Shown: piece after piece, positions 56,365-64,000 of the stretch
How positions within the stretch are numbered: position 1 is the stretch's first letter
Layout: every line of letters starts with the position of its first letter
NCBI GenBank assembly: GCA_003313425.1
Contig: NHZP01000004.1
Coordinates: forward strand, 1,240,001-1,304,000
Direction of reading: 5' to 3'
Source of the DNA: Pseudopyrenochaeta lycopersici
Taxonomy: Eukaryota > Ascomycota > Dothideomycetes > Pleosporales > Pseudopyrenochaetaceae
Length of the DNA stretch: 64,000 bases
Program-made: the position numbers and the translations under genes
The notes under the pieces: model-generated
Told to the model about the DNA's origin: nothing
Seen by the model: only the letters and a program-made list of their open reading frames with translations
Database searches by the model: none

Positions 56365-59120
56365 GGTGATTAGGGGAAGCTGGGAGCTTGTAGAGGCGGT
56401 TGAGTGAAGAGAGAGAGTGTGTGAAGACTGTGAAACGAAAGGCTGTTGGTGATGATGATGATCCTAAAGAAGAGGAACAAGCAGGCCTTTTGTATGTGCG
56501 ACGTGAATAGAGGCTGGATGCAAGTACGGCGTGCGAGTGCAAACGATCAACGTGCACGGGACAAACCGAAGGGACGAATGGAGGCACTACAGGATCAACC
56601 CGGTCCAGTTCCACCGAGAAATTACAAGATCGGATGGCCCGAAGACAAGAAAGACGAGAAGCAAATAATAACAAGCCCGCTAGTCTGGCTACACCAAGTT
56701 GGCAATGCTGGGGATAAATGAAGGCTGAGAAGAGAAGGACCGTAAGGTAAGCGTAAGAAGAGAGGCTGAGTGCAAATGTTCGGGCAATACCAAGCTTCAA
56801 GATATATCATGAGCTTGGAGCATGGCGATCGGCTACTGCTACCGCTTGAGCATGTCTTGCATGTTTTCTCATCCGCGGGCGCAGGCCAAGCGCAACAAGC
56901 AGAGCCAAGTCACACATCTTGAGCCACGAGAAACGCCAATTCTAGGATACTGTAGGGTCTGATAGAGATGACAGGAGCCTGAGGACCCCAGGATGGGTAG
57001 GCGCCAAGATGTAAGAGTGGTTAAGAACCGCCCAGAGCATGCCACTTCGTCCGGCAGGGGTCCAAAGACTTGTGACAATTGCTTAGGGTCCCTTGTCGCG
57101 GGATGTATGGCGTTGCGACGTGGGAGTTCCTCGGAAGCGAGCAAGTGACAAGCGGCGGTGCGAGACCTTCCAACTGGCCCAGAGTAGTAAGCACTACTAC
57201 TTTGTCGTCTACTTTTGTCTTTACTAAGTGCTATCGGATCCGAAACGGTCGACTCACTTCATCATGTCTAGACTTTGTCGCTGTCCGCCTCTGATGACAT
57301 CTACCTCCTGACCATATTGACCATCGATGACTGTGAAGTTCCTTGGAATAGCAGCACTCGCCTAGGAGGCTGCAAAGATCTCGACTTGGGCCTGAAACCT
57401 CCCGTGGGCCTGTTAGAAACGGCTTGGCAGGGTGGTCACGCCCGTCACCCCTAATGCGGAATCTGACGTCGAGGCTCTGCGACGGTCTCGTTCTCTTAGT
57501 GCACAGGTAGCCGTCGTCACCACCTCTATACCGCAGGGAGCTAAGCGTCTTCAAACGTTTCTCGCTTCTGAAGCGTTCGCCCACATGCTTGCTCTGTCCA
57601 AATCCTCCTGGAAATCAGCCCACTTGTGAAACGGCAGGACGCAACGAGTCCGCGGCTGAAGCCCTCAGGTAGCGAACCTTGGCGCCACGTCTTCTCTGCG
57701 TTTCCCGTGGGCGCTTGCAGCTCGCTGCAGTGTTCTCCATTAGCCAAGGGGCGCGGTTGTTCCTGGAAACGGGGAGCGGAGGATTTCTTTGGCATCAATC
57801 AAGCTGCACACGGTGTGCCGTCCAAATCTGGGAATCGGGTCCGACGTCCACTGAAAATTAGTGGTGGACGTGGCGAGCGTGGCGTGAGGGGCCGCTACGC
57901 GCTTGGGAGAGCCACACCAAGATCCAAGAATAGCCTAGCGATGATGTTATGCGTAGACCAGTATCCACCCGTCATCGAGGGTAGCGGACGTTGGGATCAC
58001 AAAGGCCGATCATCGTGGTTCCCCCGTTGAAAGCTGTCAATATAAATCCCTAGTTTCAGTCTCCGCATTCCAAGCGAATGCGGCCGCCCACGCACGTGCT
58101 GCTGACCCATCTTGGGGTGAGTGCCATGGCAGGCCCAGAGTTTAGAATTTGCTCAACACCATGCCTAGCATCGCGACCCTATTCTTGGCAATTTATGTCC
58201 CTGAACAGCTACTTGGCGTGGTCTGACCCCGATGACCTTTCTCAAAATTGTGCATGGGATACCAATCCTCTCAACACCATGCCAAGCATCACCGATTCGC
58301 CCTCCGGCCCAATCACCGTCCCGTCTGCCCTGCCCTTGGCATTCGGCCTTATGCACCTTGACCTGCTTCCATTCGACCCTCCAGATTCCCCGCACGTTCG
58401 GTCTTATCGTGCTTGTCAACCACGGCTTCTGCACTGCCTTGTTTTGCCTAAGGCTCTGCTTGACTCTTTTTTCCATGCTGCCAATACCAAATCCCACGAT
58501 AGTCCCGGCCCAAGGCTATGTATCTGGTCGTTTCATTCCAGAAAAGAAGCAACAGTGGCGTAGAGCTTCCCATGTGTCCCCCCAGTAGTCAGTCGCAAAT
58601 TCGACCACGTGTTTGCAATGGCATTGTGCCCCCGGACATCTCCATTGCCGGAAAAATTGGTGGTGGCGGAGAGCTTCATACGCGTGTTCGAAGTCGCTTA
58701 CCAAGATGCGCCGCTCCACATTGTCGGCCTTGTGTTCAATTCAATCTCTTTGGCGCAGTGTTCAGCACTGTTCATCGCAATCCACCTTGATGTCTCATAT
58801 CCTTCGGCAGCATACTGGTGAGACTCCCCTTTGAATTCTTTAGCTTTCCAAATTTGTGGGTTTGCTAAGCCCGTGGATGTGGTCCGGGTGAACATTATTG
58901 ATCGAGTCCCGCAAATAGAAACAGTGGAGTATCAGACTCTGCGGAGTGGATATGTACGGTGTTTACGGTGGTGCCACAGAACTTATAGCCCAGACAAATA
59001 GACTGGCCCTCAAAATCATCCGGGGATTTGGAACTGCATATTGCCAGAGAAGCTGCATAGACAGCTCACAACTGACTGTATTGTACAAAGTCTTCTCTAT
59101 GTACCTTGAATCAAAAAATC
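56365..59120. other. gene-poor stretch, 2.8 kb
   Basis: Contains the carbonic anhydrase promoter and, at 58078-58563, an ATG-initiated 161-codon frame without family character. Near-identical 21-bp repeats CTCAACACCATGCCWAGCAT(C) lie at 58152 and 58270. No intact gene is supported. Confidence 0.5.
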
Positions 59121-62100
59121 TCACCTAGAATGTTTAACTCGTTCATAACTCGTATCATCGCCCTTTAAGCCCCTGTCAAAATAACTAGCACCTCCACTCT
59201 CATCCCGGTCATCCACGCTGATGAGTGGAAGTCGACTGCGGGTAGCGCCTAGCACCTCCGCAGTGTCTAGTGGTGTTGCCGAGATCCTGACATCAATAGC
59301 CACGTCTTGGAACCCATCATCGGCCCTTGAAGCCTGTTGGTATCCCTGAGCGTAGCTGGTCCCCTGCTCTAGCTCCCTCATTTCATCGAGCCTAGTCCTA
59401 CTCGAGACCCTTGAACCCGATGGTGAGTCTCGATGTCTACCATATAGTCCTGTCTCAGTGAAAGTGGTGAAAGTAGATGGCGTTCCAGGCCTCGAGATTA
59501 GATCATCAGGCTTGCCGTACAGCTCGCCATCTCCACCGAATTGCTCACGGAACTCAGCACGTTTCTTAAAGTTTTCGAAATCGAGGTCTGTTTCGGCGAC
59601 TACTTCGATCTGCGGGAAGTCTTCGGTGCTAGTCTGTTTGCCAGGATGATCTTGGATTATCTCGTTCGTAAACATATCGCCGTAGCCCAGTGTTGCTGGT
59701 CTGGCACGGTCAGTAGAGCAACGATTCGGTGCTTCAAAAATGTCACCGTGGGCTGTCGATCGGTGGCCGTAGATCTCCTTCAATAAAGACTGGGACTTGG
59801 CATGCACCATCGGCGTAAGGAGCTTCTTGTAAATGGCTGGGTTTCCATATTTCACCGTCACCCTATCACGTCTCTTCGGCTTGGAGCTATCCGAATACTG
59901 TGAACCTTCCATATCCGAATAGGGTACCGTGGAATAATATGAGAGCTTGTTGTCGAATGCTTGCTTGCAATACCACTTGAAACCAAAAAGCAGGAACGGT
60001 AGGGGGGCCATAGCGTACAGCATGTTGCCAGTCCCCACAGAATTAATGGAGCCTACGCCTTGGGCGCCAACGACAAGTGCAATGACTGCGTTGCCGAAAA
60101 GGACCGCAAATAGCATACGGTTGACCAGCAAGCGCCAAAATCTCCCCCCTGATTCTGTCTTCGTGATGAAAACATATTGAAGTAGATATGTCTTGAAGAC
60201 ACAGTCTGCGGCAAGATAGAAAGCAGTGACGGGAAGGATGATGGGCTGCAAGGTCCCCATGCAAATTCCAACCGTACCGACAAAGAGGTAATTGTTGTAA
60301 TAATCCGCGTACGGAAACGGCTGCGGGGCGCTGAGCTCGATCAGCTCCCGTGGCGTAGGCGAGAAGCATTTTCGTTTTATCCAGCTCCAGAAGAACAACC
60401 ATGCCTGCGACAGATCAATTGCCGCACCAAGGTTACGTTGCATTTGCCAAGTGAGCCAAAAAGTTGACACGCTGCATAGGCCGGTCATGACCTTCGAAAA
60501 TAGATGGCCATCCTGGATCGCTTGCCAGATTCCCTGATCATGAGCAGCGATAACAGCAGCCATGAACCGCCAGGCAGATCCAAATACTGAGAACACCAGC
60601 AAGTTGTTGAATACGAAGAAGGAATATAGACGTGCCGTCACCTAATGTCGGAGTACGAAGTCAGTGTTTGTCTCACATGCAGCTTATACAGGGGTGTCAC
60701 TAACATGTCTCTCCCTTGATGTCTTTGACACGTCTCCTGAATGCGTAAACAGGCGCCGGAAAACTACCGGGACTCCCATGTACATCAGAGTTTGGACCAG
60801 CGGGGCCAGAATACCTTGTGCAATGGCCCAGCCTGTTGGGTGTGTCTGGAGATTTGCATTGAAAGCGGGCCACACCAGTCCAAGATGGGAGAAGTCTGAT
60901 AGGAATACGGAAGTAAGGATGTTAGGCACAATGAATGCAACTGTGAACAATACTATCCATAACCCATCCCAAAACGCTCTTATTCTTCGAGTCTTTCGGC
61001 TCATCGGGAGATTTTGCCAGAGGAGGTCATGTGGCTTCGGTGCAAGGTATACGTTGCAGCCTGCAGGCCCCTTCTTTCGTGATGTGTATGCGACCGCATG
61101 TGCGTCTTCGATGTGAGTGTAAGAAGCGAATCCGTACGACATCGCGTTGCGCATATCGACACTCTCCCGAGACTCTTTGATAGTAGTCTCCAACCTTGCA
61201 ATACGGTCTGAGAGATAGTCAATAGCATCCACTTTGCCATTCCCATAAGCTGCCGCATCTTCTTTCGCAACCTTGCACATTGGTCGCTTGGCTGGGAGCT
61301 GGTTGGGATTACGAAGATATTTGGCCAGATGCCCCTCAAGATTTCGTACTGCCGCAGTGTGAGCTTCAATCAGTTTTGGCAGATCTTTGACGTTGCGGCC
61401 GATTGCTGTCCGAGGGACAGCGTTCGTTTGCTTTACTTGTTCGACCAGCTCGACAAGTCCGGCGTCGGTTCGGGATGATTGAGGGATATGGGTAAGCTGC
61501 CCGATGTCAGAAAGAGTATCTCAATCGGATATGGAAAGACTGACCAGCAATGTCCGCGAGTGCAAGCCAGCCCTGTATTCCTGGGTATTGAAAAACGCCC
61601 GTCTCAGCTTCAAGACAGCTCTGTAGTTCCACCAAAGAAAGAAGCACACGGTGCCCTGAATCAGATACGCCACAACGACAAAAGCCCAGAATTTTCGTCC
61701 AAAGATATACTGTGGTGTGAATTTCATGAGCGTTGGGATGCTGCTCCACTGTTGGTAGAACGGCGATCCTCCAACGACGTTGACCGGTATCAGAATGCCG
61801 CAACCAAGGACTGTCAATACCACAAAGATATTCCTGAGCATCCGGAGAAATCTGAGGAAGACCACCGCGTCCAGACCAATTGTATCCACGAGGTCCTGTT
61901 CCTTGACATCCTTGACGGCTCTCAGCCAACTGAATGGCTTCTTGCCCAATGGTATCGGTCGGTGCTTTTCGTCAGCATGTTTCGATCGCGGGGCGTACAC
62001 GCGGGAATTTCGCGGTCGGAGGAAGCAGAAGACGATTACGAGTAATCCTGAGATGACAAAAGAGTAGATAATGGCTGCATAGATGGAGTTTTGTTGGACC

Positions 62101-62234
62101 TGTGAAAGAGTCACTTAAGAGATGGACAACTGTGCATACCAAACTCTACGCACCTCAGCTTGGAATGGATCCGCGATCAGGTCTAAAAATCTATCGGTGG
62201 AGCTTTCTGCGTTTTGCCGCCGCTTCAAGTCCAT
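59121..62234 (-). CDS. CSC1/DUF221 (OSCA/TMEM63) osmosensitive cation channel
   Basis: Calcium-permeable mechanosensitive/osmosensitive channel family of the plasma membrane. Four exons (62154-62234, 61545-62099, 60705-61496, 59121-60641) give 982 residues. The short first exon (MDLKRRQNAESSTDRFLDLI) is followed by the late-exocytosis membrane region (YAAIIYSFVISGLLVIVF, NIFVVLTVLGCGILIPVNV). A large cytosolic loop starts RTLLLTHIP and contains DAIDYLSDRIARLE. The RSN1-type core has the pattern IVLFTVAFIVPNIL, YSFFVFNNLLVFSVFGSAW, QPFPYADYYNNYLF and KTYLLQYVF. The C-terminal 270 residues are cytosolic, disordered and Ser/Thr/Asp-rich. Confidence 0.94.
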
Positions 62235-63345
62235 TTCAAAATGTGATCCTGCGAAGCGAATGTATTGAGAAAAGGAAGTCGAGGTGAAGTAATTACAAAC
62301 CAGCACACATCGAATTAGCGGAAGGGAAAAAGAGAAAATAAACCAAACGATAAGAGAACAAAATCGAACACGAAGAGCCCCTCAATTACGCGTAACATGC
62401 TCCGAAGCACCATTGTTGAGACCATCAAAAGCCATCCCGTCGATCGCCGCTAACGACGTCATCCAACGGCCTAGTGCGCAGACGGTTGGGGGACACCACA
62501 AATTGCTTCAAACGTCGTGAGTCGAATAGGCTTTTGCGGATCGAGGCTAGAGAAATCGAGGTCTACATTTGGTTAGTGAAGCGTTCTGGAACGGAGATCT
62601 TGATAGAAAAAAGTGGTGACTTGGCAGGGTCCATAAGAGGGAATAATTCAACATATCAGGCTCCAATCAGGATGAAGAGAATTTTTGTTTGGAATAAGCT
62701 CCTCTGGCTCGGTCGAGTGCCGTGGGAAACGGCCCGTCGCAGGGCGTATTATGAGGCTTGCGACAGGGGCCTTCTGGAAAGAGAACACGGCGTGACGTGA
62801 GGACTCCCCAACTCGGTCAGCGTGGGCTACGACTATTCGTGCTCTTAAACATCCATATGATTATTTTTCATTGCCTTCAAAATAACCCAATTTTTGATAA
62901 TATACAACACAACGAGCTACTTGTGTAGCCTTGTACTTGTTTCGACAGCAGATATTGCTGCGGTGCTCTATGCAACTTCACGTTTTCTGACAACTGCTTT
63001 TCTAGACCTTTGAAGGCAAGCCTCGGGCGTGACCATGACAACTCTGGATCTAATCCATCGGAGATCTGACAGCAGCCGATGTTAAAATTGGTAAGAAAAT
63101 GAGACATTAACTTAACGTCTTTGATTACTAGAGCTAGGTGGGCAATAATTCGCACGTTAAAAGAATAGCTTTTCAATGCAAAGTATCCTATTTTGAAACG
63201 CCCGCAATGCTGCAAGTATAAAAGTGGAAGACGTATCCACAGATGCGTCACCTTGAGCGAATAATCCATTTACAGCTAACACATCTTCACAATCCGAATC
63301 CCTGTTTCCAGTCCTCGCTGGCCATATATCTTACATTCTGACATT
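62235..63345. other. intergenic, nothing recognised
   Basis: About 1.1 kb with only unsupported ORFs (for example a 108-codon frame at 62474-62800). Confidence 0.5.
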
Positions 63346-64000
63346 TTAATCGTACCTTGGATCCTCTCCGCTCGGTGCGGGCGTCGCAACATCCCAACCT
63401 CCTGGTGTTGGCGCAGCTGCAGGTGTAGCTCCATATCTCCCACCTGTTGTGTCGCCAGGTGTTGGAGCCGAGTAATTACCAGGTGTCGGGGCATCCATAG
63501 GTGGACCCCCTGGCGTAGGTGCAGAGTACGCCCCATAGCCACCCGGTGTGGGAGCGGCATAGGCACCAGGTGTCGGAGCGTTGTATGCGCCGGGTGTGGG
63601 CGCAGAGAGCCCGCCTGAAGACTTCGCTGCAGTGTTTCCAGACGAGCCACCCCAAGCAGGTGTACGGCCTCCCGAGTTGAACCCTCCATATGCGGTGCGG
63701 TTACCGTCATTGCCACCATATGATGTTGACCCGCCGTACGATGTTGCGCCTCCGTAAGCAGTTGCACCGCCATAGGCAGTTCGTGATCCGTCTCCACCAT
63801 AAGCTGTACGTGATCCATCCCCACCGCCATACGCGGTGCGTCCACCATCTCCGCCCCAACCAGGTGTTCGACCACCTCCACCCCCTCCCCAACCAGGTGT
63901 TCGCCCGCCAGCTGGAGTACTTCCCCATGATGGCCCGCGCGAAGCCCCTGAGTTGCCCCAAGCAGGTGTGCGACCTCCTCCTCCGCTGCCGCCATAGCTT
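63346..64000 (-). CDS. SPT5: transcription elongation factor Spt5, C-terminal repeat region (5' part outside window)
   Basis: The 218 codons visible match the C-terminal repeat region of Spt5, the RNA polymerase II elongation factor (with Spt4, DSIF). Two repeat types occur in order. The first is a Gly-rich block of RTPAWG, RTPGWG and RTAYGG-type units that shades into TAYGGA and TSYGGS. The second is a run of APTPGxY units (SAPTPGAYNAPTPGAYAAPT and on). The Thr in these repeats is the target of Bur1/Cdk9-type kinases in other fungi. The frame ends APSGEDPRYD with TAA at 63346-63348. NGN and KOW domains lie beyond 64000. A different open frame runs through the same DNA but has repeat-shadow composition. 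Confidence 0.88.
   Translation of the reverse strand, partial: SYGGSGGGGRTPAWGNSGASRGPSWGSTPAGGRTPGWGGGGGGRTPGWGGDGGRTAYGGGDGSRTAYGGDGSRTAYGGATAYGGATSYGGSTSYGGNDGNRTAYGGFNSGGRTPAWGGSSGNTAAKSSGGLSAPTPGAYNAPTPGAYAAPTPGGYGAYSAPTPGGPPMDAPTPGNYSAPTPGDTTGGRYGATPAAAPTPGGWDVATPAPSGEDPRYD

Noticed and set aside
58078..58563. 161-codon ATG-initiated plus-strand frame
   Set aside because: Pro/Leu/Ser-rich without a motif and overlapped by open frames on both strands; possibly a relic but not callable.
62474..62800. 108-codon plus-strand frame near the CSC1 promoter
   Set aside because: No family features and no ATG context or splice support.
63276..63995. 239-codon His/Gly-rich minus-strand frame
   Set aside because: A frame-shifted shadow of the Spt5 repeats.

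Overview
The window is nuclear DNA of a filamentous ascomycete. Genes are intron-rich, with introns of about 45-100 bp that mostly run GT...CTAAC/CTGAC...AG, and they lie on both strands without operons. The gene set (STE6-type ABC transporter, GH36 raffinose-synthase-like enzyme, DUF7587-type and DUF8004-like proteins, an Alt a 1-like secreted protein) points to a Dothideomycete, most likely a member of Pleosporales. The species cannot be named from sequence alone. All exon structures were read by eye from reading frames and splice consensus. For most genes the exon lengths sum to a multiple of three.

Layout. 1-3.7 kb: 3-prime-truncated ABC transporter (-), a putative small two-helix membrane protein (+), and a PBDC1/Ypl225w eEF1A-chaperone homologue (-). 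3.9-7.6 kb: WDR6/Trm734-type WD40 protein (+), sharing a divergent promoter with PBDC1. 7.9-10.7 kb: a large repeat-rich BRCT protein (+). 11.9-14.8 kb: proteasome lid subunit Rpn5 (+) and an FSH1-type serine hydrolase (-). 15.3-20.7 kb: GH36 enzyme (-) divergent from mitochondrial tyrosyl-tRNA synthetase (+). 22.5-29.5 kb: squalene synthase, eIF4E, a CAJ1-type DnaJ protein and a SelW/Rdx-type redox protein, all +. 29.8-31.1 kb: unknown membrane coiled-coil protein (-). 33.5-36.8 kb: DUF8004-like protein (+). 38.9-40.4 kb: Alt a 1-like secreted protein and a predicted tail-anchored coiled-coil protein (+). 41.3-46.9 kb: DUF7587-type protein and an F-box-like protein, both -. 48.3-52.2 kb: phosphopantetheine adenylyltransferase (-) divergent from a WDR68/DCAF7-type WD40 protein (+). 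55.2-56.4 kb: secreted alpha-carbonic anhydrase (-). 59.1-62.2 kb: CSC1/DUF221 channel (-). 63.3 kb to the end: C-terminal repeat region of Spt5 (-).

Most genes are housekeeping. Translation and protein quality control recur in the first 30 kb (PBDC1, Trm734, Rpn5, mitochondrial TyrRS, eIF4E, DnaJ), but nothing shows a true functional cluster. No secondary-metabolite cluster, intact transposon, CRISPR array, rRNA or tRNA gene was seen. The least explained items are the BRCT protein with its tandem YPxTPAHI repeats, the tail-anchored coiled-coil protein revealed only by splicing, the small spliced two-helix ORF beside the ABC transporter, and a cysteine-rich ORF near 21.5 kb.
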